Shown here piece after piece: positions 15,267-23,020 of a DNA stretch of 33,446 nt. The notes beneath the pieces were generated by a model. The model was not told the DNA's origin, ran no database searches, and saw nothing but the letters and a program-made list of their open reading frames with translations. Each line of letters starts with the position of its first letter. Positions within the stretch are counted from its first letter, which is position 1. The position numbers and the translations under genes were made by a program. This DNA comes from JACDAN01 sp035711385 (GTDB taxonomy: Bacteria; Actinomycetota; Thermoleophilia; Gaiellales; Gaiellaceae): positions 1 through 33,446 of the forward strand of contig DASTCG010000054.1 in assembly GCA_035711385.1 (NCBI GenBank), in the 5' to 3' direction.

Positions 15267-16511
15267 TTAGTCCGCGGCGAGCCAGTCGAGCGTCTTCGAG
15301 GCGAGCCCGTCGAGCGCCTGTACCGAGAGCTCGATGTGCTCCTCCTTCGTGTCCTCGAGCTTCGTGTGCGAGAGACCGCGGAGGCTCTGCACGAAGACCA
15401 TCACGGTCGGAATTCCGGCCCGAGAGACCTCCGCCGCATCGTGGAGCGGGCCACTCGGCAGCCGGCGCGACCGGCCCGCGACCTCGGTGATCGCCTCGTC
15501 CGCGAATTGCACGAGCCGCTCGTCGAAGAGGATTGGCTCGATGTTCCAGATTCGCTCGAACTCGACCTCGAGGTTCTCCTCCTCGGCGAACGCCCTGCTT
15601 CGCTGCTTCGCGTCCTCGAGCATCGCCGCGAGCGTGTCGGCGTCGAGGTGGCGCTGATCCAGGAGCTGGTCGGCGGTCTCGACGACCGAGGTGACGATCC
15701 CCGGTGAGCAGACGACGCCGCCCGAGGTGCAGACCGCGCCTCCCCCCGCCCGCGCGGCGATGTGCCTGAGCTCGAGCGCGAGCTTCGAGGCGCCGGCGAG
15801 AGCGTCCCGCCGCTGATCCATCGGGGTCGAGCCCGCGTGCGCGGCCTGGCCACGCCAGATCACACGGTGCCGCTCGACGCCGAAGGTGCCGAGCACCGCG
15901 CCCAGGGGGAGATCCAGCGACTCCAGCACCGGCCCCTGCTCGATGTGCAGCTCGAGGTAGGCGGCCGCGTTCTCCAGCTGGCGCCCCGAGTCGGTCGCTC
16001 GGTCGAGCTCGACGCCGTGCGCGCCGATCGCGTCGGGCAGCGAAACGCCGTCGCGATCCGTGAGCTGGCGGAGCTCGTCTTTGTCCCGCATCGACCCGGC
16101 GGCTGCGGAGGAGCCGAAGAGCGAGCGGCCGAAGCGCGCGCCCTCCTCGTCGGCCCAGCTGACGAGCCGGACGGTGACCGGCGGCTCGCCTTCCTCCGCG
16201 ATCCGCCGCAGCACCTCGGAGCCGGCTACGACGTTGAGCGCGCCGTCGAGCCAGCCGCCGTTCGGCACGGAGTCGAGGTGACCGCCGAGCAAAAGCTCCT
16301 TCCCCGAGCGCCCGCGAAGCGTCCACCACTGGTTCCGCGCCTCGTCGAACTCCATCTCGGCGCCGGTTCCTTCGAGCTTGGAGGCCATCCACTCCTGGGC
16401 CTGAACCCATGTGTCCGTCCAGGCGACCCGCTGCGCGCCCTCCTCGTTGCCCGTGAGCTCGCGGAGCTCCTTCAGCTCCGCAACCGTCCGGCTGGGATCG
16501 AGCGGGCTCAC
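15267..16511 (-). CDS. Zn-dependent N-carbamoyl amino acid amidohydrolase (M20 family; beta-ureidopropionase / L-carbamoylase / allantoate amidohydrolase type)
   Basis: 414 aa, the standard length. All expected metal and substrate residues are visible: H78 in GGHLDSV, D89 in GGWLDG, E122/E123 in ADEEGARFG, H189 in LHIEQGPVLE and H382 in GLSHTKLEDT, plus GQAAHAGSTPMDQRRD of the dimerisation lid and SGPLHDAAEVS. It hydrolyses the ureido group of N-carbamoyl beta- or alpha-amino acids to the amine, CO2 and ammonia. The GTG start overlaps the stop of the VOC gene (GTGA), and the matching importer and dihydropyrimidinase are divergent from it. Together these favour a role after ring opening of dihydropyrimidine or hydantoin. 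Which carbamoyl substrate it prefers is not readable. Confidence 0.93.
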   Translation of the reverse strand: MSPLDPSRTVAELKELRELTGNEEGAQRVAWTDTWVQAQEWMASKLEGTGAEMEFDEARNQWWTLRGRSGKELLLGGHLDSVPNGGWLDGALNVVAGSEVLRRIAEEGEPPVTVRLVSWADEEGARFGRSLFGSSAAAGSMRDKDELRQLTDRDGVSLPDAIGAHGVELDRATDSGRQLENAAAYLELHIEQGPVLESLDLPLGAVLGTFGVERHRVIWRGQAAHAGSTPMDQRRDALAGASKLALELRHIAARAGGGAVCTSGGVVCSPGIVTSVVETADQLLDQRHLDADTLAAMLEDAKQRSRAFAEEENLEVEFERIWNIEPILFDERLVQFADEAITEVAGRSRRLPSGPLHDAAEVSRAGIPTVMVFVQSLRGLSHTKLEDTKEEHIELSVQALDGLASKTLDWLAAD

Positions 16512-16915
16512 GAGACGCAGAACCCGTTGCCCTCTGGGTCCTTCATGACCGTCCAGAACTCTTCGTGCGGTCCGATCTTCTGCGAGCGCTCCTCGACGAC
16601 GATCGCCCCGATGCCGACGAGCCGGTCGACCTCGGCGGGCCGGTCGTCGGCATGGAGGTCGAGATGGATGGGGATCTCGGTCGTCGGGCCCTTCGGCCTC
16701 CGCTGGAAGAGGAGCCGCGGCCCGGTGCCGTCGGGGTTGACGAGCATCGCCCAACCCGTCGGGTCGAGCTCGCCCGCGGCGATCGCTTTCTCGACCTCCG
16801 CGAGGATCTCAGAGGGCGTCTCGATGTGCTCGTAGTCCAGGGCCTGGCGCCAGAACTCCGCGAGCTCGACCGGCTCCGCACAGGCGAACGTGATGTTGTT
16901 GAGGCGCGCCACCAT
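16508..16915 (-). CDS. VOC superfamily (glyoxalase/bleomycin-resistance-like) protein
   Basis: 135 aa. The paired beta-alpha-beta-beta-beta pattern is visible: LNNITFACAEPVELAEFWRQAL at the start, LLFQRRP, then IHLDLHADD (a likely metal histidine pair) and a final MKDPEGNGFCVS, where PEGN is the family's ending. Many such small proteins are dioxygenase-like or isomerases of unknown substrate. It is the first gene of the transcript containing the N-carbamoyl amidase, which suggests a part in the same pathway, for example as an epimerase-like or binding protein. ATG is at 16915; a GTG codon follows immediately and could be the actual start. Confidence 0.85.
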   Translation of the reverse strand: MVARLNNITFACAEPVELAEFWRQALDYEHIETPSEILAEVEKAIAAGELDPTGWAMLVNPDGTGPRLLFQRRPKGPTTEIPIHLDLHADDRPAEVDRLVGIGAIVVEERSQKIGPHEEFWTVMKDPEGNGFCVS

Positions 16916-16917
16916 GC

Positions 16918-16929
16918 GACGTTAACGTC
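16918..16929. promoter_or_regulatory. 12-bp perfect palindrome GACGTTAACGTC between divergent starts
   Basis: It occupies most of the 19-bp gap between the VOC start (16915, minus) and the importer permease start (16935, plus). On each strand it contains TAACGT, a TANNNT box. On the plus strand this is exactly six bases before the permease ATG; on the minus strand it is three bases before the VOC ATG and six before its second codon, GTG. It may be two overlapping leaderless promoters, an operator, or both. Confidence 0.5.
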
Positions 16930-16934
16930 TCGTG

Positions 16935-17810
16935 ATGGCGACCGTCGCCGCCCAGCAACCCCGGGAACCCCGCTGGCGGTCCGCCGCCGGGCAGCTCGGC
17001 ATGATGGCGGCCGTCTTCGTCGCCCTCTACGCGCTCTGGGAGGGGTTCAAGTGGGTCGGCGAGCGGACGGGCCTCCAGATCGGCGCGTTCGTGGTCGACG
17101 ACAAGACCTTCCCCCACATCCACGTCATCGTCGGGCAGCTGTTCGAGCCCTCGAGACGCAACGGGCCGCTGTTGATCGACGTGCTCTGGGATGCAGCGCT
17201 CTTCACGGCCAAGGAAGCGGCCGTCGGCTTCGCCCTCGGCGCCTCGATCGGCTTCGTGCTCGGTGTCGGCCTCGCCCACTCGCGGCTGGCGCAGCGGAGC
17301 CTGCTGCCGTACATCGTCGCCTCGCAGACGATCCCGATCCTCGCGATCGCGCCGATGGTCGTTGTCTGGATGGGCGGGCGCGGCTTTCCGGACTGGTTCT
17401 CGGTCTCCGTGATCGCCGCCTACCTCACCTTCTTCCCCGTCACGATCAACACGCTCCGGGGCCTGACCTCGGTGGATCCGCGGTCGCTCGAGCTGATGCG
17501 CTCGTATGCCGCGAGCCCGCTCCAGATCCTCTGGAAGCTGCGGCTCCCCGCCTCGCTGCCGTACCTCTTCGCCGCGTTCAAGATCTCGGCGACGGCGTGC
17601 GTCGTCGGTGCGATCATCGGGGAGCTGCCGGCCTCGGTGCAGGACGGCCTCGGCGGCGCGATCCTCAACTTCAACCAGTACTACTCGACCACGCCGGAGA
17701 ACCTCTGGGCGACAAACCTCGTGGCGGCCGCGCTCGGAATCGTGTTCTTCCTGGTCATCGTCATCGTGGAGAGGATCGTTGTCCGGCGGGCACCGGAGCA
17801 CGTCGCATGA
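16935..17810 (+). CDS. ABC importer permease (NitT/TauT/SsuC type)
   Basis: 291 aa with about six membrane helices. The cytoplasmic coupling motif reads LELMRSYAASPLQILWKLRLPASLPYLF at about 180-207, as in BPD_transp_1 permeases. AVGFALGASIGFVLGVGLA and SQTIPILAIAPMVVVWMG are typical of the taurine/nitrate/HMP class. It forms a transporter with the following ATPase, second permease and lipoprotein. The ATG was chosen over the GTG one codon earlier because of the TAACGT-N6 box. Its stop overlaps the ATPase start (ATGA). Confidence 0.92.
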   Translation: MATVAAQQPREPRWRSAAGQLGMMAAVFVALYALWEGFKWVGERTGLQIGAFVVDDKTFPHIHVIVGQLFEPSRRNGPLLIDVLWDAALFTAKEAAVGFALGASIGFVLGVGLAHSRLAQRSLLPYIVASQTIPILAIAPMVVVWMGGRGFPDWFSVSVIAAYLTFFPVTINTLRGLTSVDPRSLELMRSYAASPLQILWKLRLPASLPYLFAAFKISATACVVGAIIGELPASVQDGLGGAILNFNQYYSTTPENLWATNLVAAALGIVFFLVIVIVERIVVRRAPEHVA

Positions 17811-18637
17811 ACGAGCGCGCGAGCGTCGTCGAGCTGCGCAAGGTCTCGAAGGAGTTCGGCCGGGGACATGTCCGCGCGCTCGAGGACATCGACCTCGAGG
17901 TCCGCCCGGGGGAGTTCATCTCGCTGATCGGGCCGTCGGGCTGCGGGAAGTCGACGCTGCTGCGCATCGTCGGGGACCTGATCCAGCCGAGCGGCGGCGA
18001 GGTCGTCGTCAACGGCAAGACCGCGCGTCAGGCCCGGATCGACCGCGACTACGGGATCGTCTTCCAGGACGCCGTGCTCTTCGACTGGCGCACGGTCGAG
18101 AAGAACATCGCGCTGCCCCTGGAGACCCTCCGCTGGGACCGCACGAAGCGGAGCGAGCGCGTCCAGGAGCTGGTCGACCTCGTCGAGCTCAAGGGCTTCG
18201 AGAAGCACCACCCGTGGCAGCTCTCCGGCGGAATGCAGCAGCGGGTCTCGATCGCCCGGGCCCTCTCCTTCCGCCCGCCGCTCCTCCTGATGGACGAGCC
18301 GTTTGGCGCGCTGGACGAGATGACCCGTGAGCGCCTGAACCTGGAGCTCCTGCGGATCTGGCAGCAGAGCGGCAGCACCGTCGTCTTCGTCACCCACTCG
18401 ATCGCGGAGGCGGTCTTCCTCTCCACGCACGTCGTCGTCATGTCTCCTCGCCCGGGACGCATCGTCGGCACGGTGGACGTCGACCTCGCCCAGCCACGCG
18501 GGTTCGAGACGCGCGAGGAGCCGCGCTTCGCCGAGCTGGTTCGGGAGGTCCGCCGGCTGCTGCGCACGGGCGGCGGGTTCGAGGTCGAGGAGCCGGAGGA
18601 CGAGGAGCGGTTCATCGTCGCGGAGGAGGGCCTGTGA
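17807..18637 (+). CDS. ABC importer ATP-binding protein (NitT/TauT/SsuB type)
   Basis: 276 aa. Walker A GPSGCGKST is at 42-50, the Q-loop FQDAVLFDW follows near 88, the ABC signature LSGGMQQR near 139, Walker B LLLMDEPFGALDE near 160 and the switch histidine in VTHSIAEA. All catalytic residues are present. The acidic C-terminal tail (EVEEPEDEERFIVAEEGL) is longer than in many relatives. It energises import through the two flanking permeases. Start and stop overlap both neighbours (ATGA and GTGA), so subunits are produced in step. Confidence 0.95.
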   Translation: MNERASVVELRKVSKEFGRGHVRALEDIDLEVRPGEFISLIGPSGCGKSTLLRIVGDLIQPSGGEVVVNGKTARQARIDRDYGIVFQDAVLFDWRTVEKNIALPLETLRWDRTKRSERVQELVDLVELKGFEKHHPWQLSGGMQQRVSIARALSFRPPLLLMDEPFGALDEMTRERLNLELLRIWQQSGSTVVFVTHSIAEAVFLSTHVVVMSPRPGRIVGTVDVDLAQPRGFETREEPRFAELVREVRRLLRTGGGFEVEEPEDEERFIVAEEGL

Positions 18638-19461
18638 GCACGACGGTCGTCGAACCGATCCCGCGTGGAACGCTCGGGGCCCGGGTGGGCCGCAGCCTCT
18701 GGGACTGGTTCCCGGCGGTCGTGGTCTTCGTCGCCGGCATCGCGCTCTGGGAGGGGCTCGTCCGCGGCCTCGACGTGCAGAACTTCCTGCTTCCTCCGCC
18801 CTCGGACATCGCACGGACGCTCTGGACTGAGCGCGACACGCTCTGGGGCGCCGCGTGGTTCACGTTCCAGGAGGCCGTCGGCGGCTGGGTGCTGGGCTGC
18901 TCGGCCGGAATCCTCGCGGCGATGCTCTTCGCGCGGTGGCCGCCGCTCGCGGCCGCCCTGCTCCCCTTCGCGATCGCAGCGAACGCCGTCCCGATCATCG
19001 CCTTCGCGCCGATCACGAACAACTGGTTCGGCGCTCTCAACCAGACCTCGAAGATGGTGATCGCCGCCGTCTTGTGCTTCTTCCCGGTGCTGATCAACAC
19101 GATCCGCGGCCTCACGTCGGTGCGGCCGCAGCAGATCGAGCTGATGCGCTCCTACGCAGCGGGCCAGCTGACGGTCTTCCGCCGCGTCCGGTTCCCGAAC
19201 GCCCTCCCGTTCATCTTTACGGGGTTGAAGGTCGCGACCGTACTCGCGATGATCGGCGCCATCGTGGGGGACTACTTCGGCGGGTCGCAGGATGCGCTGG
19301 GAATCCAGATCCGGCGCCAGGCGGGGGTCTTCGCTTTCACCGAGGCGTGGGCGGCGATCGTGGCGGCAAGCATCCTCGGGATCCTGTTCTATGTCGCCGT
19401 GGCGGCCGTCGAGCGACTCACGATGGGCTGGCTTCCGTCGACGGGAGGGCCGGCGGAGTGA
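18634..19461 (+). CDS. ABC importer permease, second subunit (NitT/TauT/SsuC type)
   Basis: 275 aa, six predicted helices. The coupling loop IELMRSYAAGQLTVFRRVRFPNALPFIF matches that of the first permease but the rest differs (LPPPSDIARTLW near 55, then GDYFGGSQDALGIQIRR near 206), so the complex is a heterodimer. The GTG start overlaps the stop of the ATPase gene. Two different permeases with one ATPase is the layout of HMP/pyrimidine-type and some riboflavin-type NMT1 importers, which agrees with the binding protein that follows. Confidence 0.92.
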   Translation: MSTTVVEPIPRGTLGARVGRSLWDWFPAVVVFVAGIALWEGLVRGLDVQNFLLPPPSDIARTLWTERDTLWGAAWFTFQEAVGGWVLGCSAGILAAMLFARWPPLAAALLPFAIAANAVPIIAFAPITNNWFGALNQTSKMVIAAVLCFFPVLINTIRGLTSVRPQQIELMRSYAAGQLTVFRRVRFPNALPFIFTGLKVATVLAMIGAIVGDYFGGSQDALGIQIRRQAGVFAFTEAWAAIVAASILGILFYVAVAAVERLTMGWLPSTGGPAE

Positions 19462-19499
19462 CGGCGGGGAACGCTGACGGGTACGGAAAGGGGAAGTTG

Positions 19500-20621
19500 A
19501 TGCGCAGAAGCAGGTGGTGGTTCCTGGCCGCACTCGCGGCCGTGGCGATGCTCGCGCTTGCCGGGTGCGGCGGCGACGACGAAGAAGCCGGCGGAGGTTC
19601 GGGCGGCGACCTCGACAAGGTCACGCTCCAGTCGAAGTGGGTCGTGCAGGCGCAGTTCGCTGGCTACTACGCGGCGCTCGACCAGGGCTATTACAAGGAC
19701 GAGGGCCTGGACGTCGACATCCGGCCGGGCGGCCCGGACATCGTCCCCGAGCAGGTCGTGCTCGGCGGACAGGCCGAGTTCGGCATCGACTGGCTCGACA
19801 GCCTCCTGGCCACCCGGGACAAGGGCCAGGACATCGTCAACATCGGGCAGGTCTTCACGCGATCCGGCATGACCGAGATCACGTGGAAGGACTCCGGCCT
19901 CGACCAGATCACCGACCTCAAGGGCAAGAAGGTCGGCGTCTGGCTCGGCGGCAACGAGCACAAGCTCTTCGCGGCGATGAACAAGAACGGCATCGATCCC
20001 CAGAAGGACGCCGAGATCGTGGCCCAGCCGTTCGACATGGAGCTGTTCCTCAAGCGGGACATCGACGCTGCGGCTGCGATGACCTACAACGAGCTCGCGC
20101 AGGTGCTCGAGACGAAGAACCCGGACACCGGCAAGCTCTACAAGGAGTCGGACCTGAACGTCATGAAGATGTCCGACCTCGGCACAGGCGCGCTCGAGGA
20201 CGGCATCTTCGTCAAGGGCGACTGGATCGCCGACGAGAAGAACCAGGACATCGCAAAGCGCTTCCTCAAGGCGAGCTTCCGCGGCTGGATCTACTGCCGC
20301 GACAACCCGGACAAGTGCGTGGACATCGTGCTCCAGAACGGGCCGACGCTCGGCGAAGGCCACCAGCGCTGGCAGATGAACGAGATCAACAAGCTCATCT
20401 GGCCCGCACCCAAGGGGATCGGCGTCATGGAGCCCGAGTCCTGGAACATCACGAAGGAGATCGCGCTTCAGGGCAAGGTGATCAAGAAGCCGGCGAGCGA
20501 CGACTCGTACCGCACGGACATCGCCGAGGACGCCGTCAAGGAGCTCGAGGACGACGGTGTCGACGTCAAGGGCGAGGACTGGCAGGCTCAACAGGTGGAA
20601 GTCACGGAAGGCGGGGCCTGA
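19500..20621 (+). CDS. NMT1/THI5-like ABC substrate-binding lipoprotein
   Basis: 373 aa. Signal peptide with lipobox L20-A-G-C23 (LALAGC), then an acidic/glycine linker and the periplasmic-binding fold: VTLQSKWVVQAQFAGYYAALDQGYYKDEGLDVDI is the hallmark of NMT1/THI5 and pyrimidine-precursor binding proteins. The ATG at 19500 has AAAGGGGAAG upstream; an in-frame GTG at 19458 would put 14 residues before the signal. Members bind thiamine pyrimidine precursors, sulfonates, riboflavin or other small ligands. No thiamine gene is nearby and a dihydropyrimidinase follows, so a pyrimidine-like or hydantoin-like ligand is the preferred guess. Confidence 0.92.
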   Translation: MRRSRWWFLAALAAVAMLALAGCGGDDEEAGGGSGGDLDKVTLQSKWVVQAQFAGYYAALDQGYYKDEGLDVDIRPGGPDIVPEQVVLGGQAEFGIDWLDSLLATRDKGQDIVNIGQVFTRSGMTEITWKDSGLDQITDLKGKKVGVWLGGNEHKLFAAMNKNGIDPQKDAEIVAQPFDMELFLKRDIDAAAAMTYNELAQVLETKNPDTGKLYKESDLNVMKMSDLGTGALEDGIFVKGDWIADEKNQDIAKRFLKASFRGWIYCRDNPDKCVDIVLQNGPTLGEGHQRWQMNEINKLIWPAPKGIGVMEPESWNITKEIALQGKVIKKPASDDSYRTDIAEDAVKELEDDGVDVKGEDWQAQQVEVTEGGA

Positions 20622-20659
20622 TGGCCTACGGCCCCTAGTTACGAGGAGGGAGATCCGCA

Positions 20660-22072
20660 ATGAGTTCCGTTCTGATCAAGGGAGGACGCGTGATCACGGC
20701 GGCCGACGACTACGTCGGCGACGTGTACGTCGAGAACGAGCGGATCTCCCTCATCGGCGAGTCGCTGGACATCGAGGCCGACCGCGTCATCGACGCCACG
20801 GGCAAGTACGTGCTCCCCGGCGGGATCGACCCGCATACGCATCTCGACATGCCGTTCGGCGGCACGGTCACGATCGACGACGTGGAGTCGGGCCAAACGG
20901 CGGCCGCCTTCGGCGGGACGACCTGTCACGTCGACTTCGTCATCCAGCCGCAGGGCGAGAGCTTTGCGACCGCCCTCGAGACTTGGAGGGAGAAGGCGAA
21001 CGGCAAGCAGGTGATCGACATGGGCTACCACATGGCGATCACCGACCTCCACGAGGGCGGCTCGCTCGAGGAGCTCGCCGGGCTGCCCGACCAGGGCGTG
21101 ACCTCCTACAAGCTCTTCATGGCCTACAAGGGCGCGCTCATGGTCGACGACGAGACGCTCTTCCGGTCGATGCAGGTCGCGGCCGACTCAGGGGCACTGG
21201 TGATGGTGCACGCCGAAAACGGCGATGCGATCGACGTGCTCGTCAAGGAGGCGCTGGCGGCAGGCCACACCAAGCCGCACTGGCACGCGCTGACCCGCCC
21301 GCCGGAGACGGAGGGCGAGGCGACGAACCGTGCGATCCAGCTCGCGCGCGTCGCGGGGGCGCCGCTCTACGTCGTCCACGTCTCCTGTCAGGAGGCAGTC
21401 GAGCCGATCGCGCTCGCCCGCGAGAAAGGCTGGGACATCTGGGGCGAAACCTGCACGCAGTACTTCTTCGTCGACTACACCTATCTGGAGAAGCCGAACT
21501 TCGAGGGTGCGAAGTACGTCTACACGCCCCCGCCGCGAGACAAGGCGAACCAGGACGTCCTCTGGAACGCCGTCCGCAACGATGTCCTCTCCGCCATCTC
21601 GACCGACCACTGCGCGTTCCTCTGGGACGGCCAGAAGACGCTGGGACGCGACGACTTCTCGAAGATCCCGAACGGCGGGCCCGGGCTCGAGAATCGGCTG
21701 CACATGATCCACGAGTTCGGGGTGCGCGCCGGGCGGATCTCGCTCAACCGGATGGTCGAGCTGCTGTCGACGAACCCGGCGAAGCTCTTCGGGCTCTACC
21801 CGAGGAAGGGGACGATCGCGGTGGGCTCCGATGCAGACATCGTCGTCTTCGACCCCGACCGGAAGCACACGATCACGGCGGCCGAGCATCACTCGAAGAT
21901 CGACTACAACCTTTTCGAGGGGACCGAGGTGACGGGGACGCCTGAGATCGTCCTGCTGCGAGGCCAGGTGCTGGTCGAGAACGGTGAGCTCGTGGCCACC
22001 CCGGGGATCGGCCAGTTCGTGGCGCGGGCGAAGTTCGGCGAGGAGCTGAAGGCGCAGACTGCGGTGGCGTGA
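20660..22072 (+). CDS. Dihydropyrimidinase / D-hydantoinase
   Basis: 470 aa. Every metal ligand of the family is in register: H59 and H61 (PHTHLD), carboxylated K151 (SYKLFMAYKG), H184 (MVHAENGD), H240 (YVVHVSC) and D316 (STDHCAF), plus Y156 of the active site. The enzyme reversibly opens 5,6-dihydrouracil, 5,6-dihydrothymine or hydantoins to N-carbamoyl amino acids in the cytoplasm. GAGGAGGG precedes the ATG. It follows the binding protein by 38 bp in the importer operon, and the amidase for its product is on the divergent strand, so uptake, ring opening and carbamoyl removal are in one locus. Confidence 0.96.
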   Translation: MSSVLIKGGRVITAADDYVGDVYVENERISLIGESLDIEADRVIDATGKYVLPGGIDPHTHLDMPFGGTVTIDDVESGQTAAAFGGTTCHVDFVIQPQGESFATALETWREKANGKQVIDMGYHMAITDLHEGGSLEELAGLPDQGVTSYKLFMAYKGALMVDDETLFRSMQVAADSGALVMVHAENGDAIDVLVKEALAAGHTKPHWHALTRPPETEGEATNRAIQLARVAGAPLYVVHVSCQEAVEPIALAREKGWDIWGETCTQYFFVDYTYLEKPNFEGAKYVYTPPPRDKANQDVLWNAVRNDVLSAISTDHCAFLWDGQKTLGRDDFSKIPNGGPGLENRLHMIHEFGVRAGRISLNRMVELLSTNPAKLFGLYPRKGTIAVGSDADIVVFDPDRKHTITAAEHHSKIDYNLFEGTEVTGTPEIVLLRGQVLVENGELVATPGIGQFVARAKFGEELKAQTAVA

Positions 22073-22686
22073 CGCGGGTGCCGGCGGCTCCGGCGCTGCT
22101 AGCGCGTCGACGCTTGGGCCGAGTCGTCTTCTGCACGGTGCTCGCCGCGCTCGCCCTTCCCGGCGGCGCGGCAGGCCACGGCCCCGGCCCGATCGGCACG
22201 GGCTACATCGCCCGGGTGGACTACGTGCAGCCGATCGTCCTCGGGCTCGACGCCCGGGTCGTCGCCGGCGACCAGCTCCGCGTCACGAACCTGAGCCGCA
22301 GGCCGGTCGAGATCCTCGGCAGCGGCGGCCGGCCGTTCATCCGTTTCCTCCCTGACGGCGTCGAGCGGCTCACGAGTGGAGAGTGGCGGCGCATGACCTC
22401 CGGCACCTCGTATGCCTGGCACGACGATCGCGTCATCGGTCACGGCGACCCGCCGCCCGCGGCTGCGGGACAGCCGGAGACGGCGCCCCGCTTCGTCCGC
22501 GACTGGCGGGTACCGGGCCGGGCCGACGGGCGCCCGTTCGCGATCCAAGGGAGGCTCGCCTGGGTCCCGCCACCCGAAAGCGCCGACGACAGCCCATCGC
22601 CGTTCCTCCTTGCGGGCGGCGCCCTCGTCCTCGTGGCGATCTCGGCGGTTGCGGTCTATCTCCTGGGCCGAAGCCGGCCGAGCTGA
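22069..22686 (+). CDS. Exported, C-terminally membrane-anchored protein of unknown function (WHD-R motif)
   Basis: 205 aa. A basic N-terminus and hydrophobic segment (about 15-36, ending GGAAGHG) form a signal, and residues about 176-197 form a C-terminal anchor followed by RSRPS. The extracytoplasmic part contains the sequence RMTSGTSYAWHDDRVIGHGDPPP and DWRVPGRADGRPFAIQGRLAWVPPP. I recall unnamed actinobacterial proteins with the same TYxWHDHR...DWxVP pattern, but no function. The GTG start overlaps the dihydropyrimidinase stop (GTGA), so the two are co-translated, which is unexpected for a cytoplasmic enzyme and an exported protein. Confidence 0.75.
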   Translation: MTRVPAAPALLARRRLGRVVFCTVLAALALPGGAAGHGPGPIGTGYIARVDYVQPIVLGLDARVVAGDQLRVTNLSRRPVEILGSGGRPFIRFLPDGVERLTSGEWRRMTSGTSYAWHDDRVIGHGDPPPAAAGQPETAPRFVRDWRVPGRADGRPFAIQGRLAWVPPPESADDSPSPFLLAGGALVLVAISAVAVYLLGRSRPS

Positions 22687-22726
22687 ACATCCGGCGGCAG
22701 GTGGCGCCGGCGTCAGGCGTCCCGTT

Positions 22727-22732
22727 TACGAT
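22727..22732 (+). promoter_or_regulatory. TACGAT box 6 nt before ATG (leaderless-type -10)
   Basis: TACGAT, six bases, ATG at 22739. No Shine-Dalgarno is present in the preceding 30 bp. The same box and spacing stand before rtcB. Confidence 0.5.
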
Positions 22733-22738
22733 TCGGAC

Positions 22739-23020
22739 ATGCCTCGGTACCTGGTCGTCAGGCGATTCTCGGTCACGGAGCTGGAGATGCCCACCGTGGG
22801 CCGTCGTTCACGCGTGCTCGTCGAGGAGGAGTTCCCCGAGATCACCTGGGAGCACAGTCACGTCGTCGTCGAGCCAGAGGGAACCGTGTCGACGTACTGC
22901 GTCTACGAGGCACCGAACGAGGAGATCGTGTACGAGCACTCGAAGCGGCTCGGACACCACCAGATCGAGGTGCTGCACGAGATCGCAGGCGACGTCACGC
23001 CGGCGGACTTCCCGGGTTAG
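22739..23020 (+). CDS. DUF4242 protein (SCO4226-like, possible nickel-binding)
   Basis: 93 aa. The ferredoxin-like DUF4242 fold is recognisable in PRYLVVRRFSVTELEM, the central TWEHSHVVVEPEGTVSTYCVYEAPNEE and the closing LGHHQIEVLHEIAGDVTPADF. A Streptomyces relative, SCO4226, binds nickel; the histidines and cysteine here (H39/H41-like pair, C54, HH near 74) could do so, but this is untested. It is transcribed alone from a probable leaderless start, and its 3' end overlaps the convergent cyclase gene by 26 bp. Confidence 0.85.
   Translation: MPRYLVVRRFSVTELEMPTVGRRSRVLVEEEFPEITWEHSHVVVEPEGTVSTYCVYEAPNEEIVYEHSKRLGHHQIEVLHEIAGDVTPADFPG

Noticed and set aside
16935..20621. Thiamine-precursor (HMP) importer assignment
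   Set aside because: The binding protein is of NMT1 type, but no TenA, ThiD or other thiamine gene is present and a dihydropyrimidinase follows directly, so the ligand was left open.
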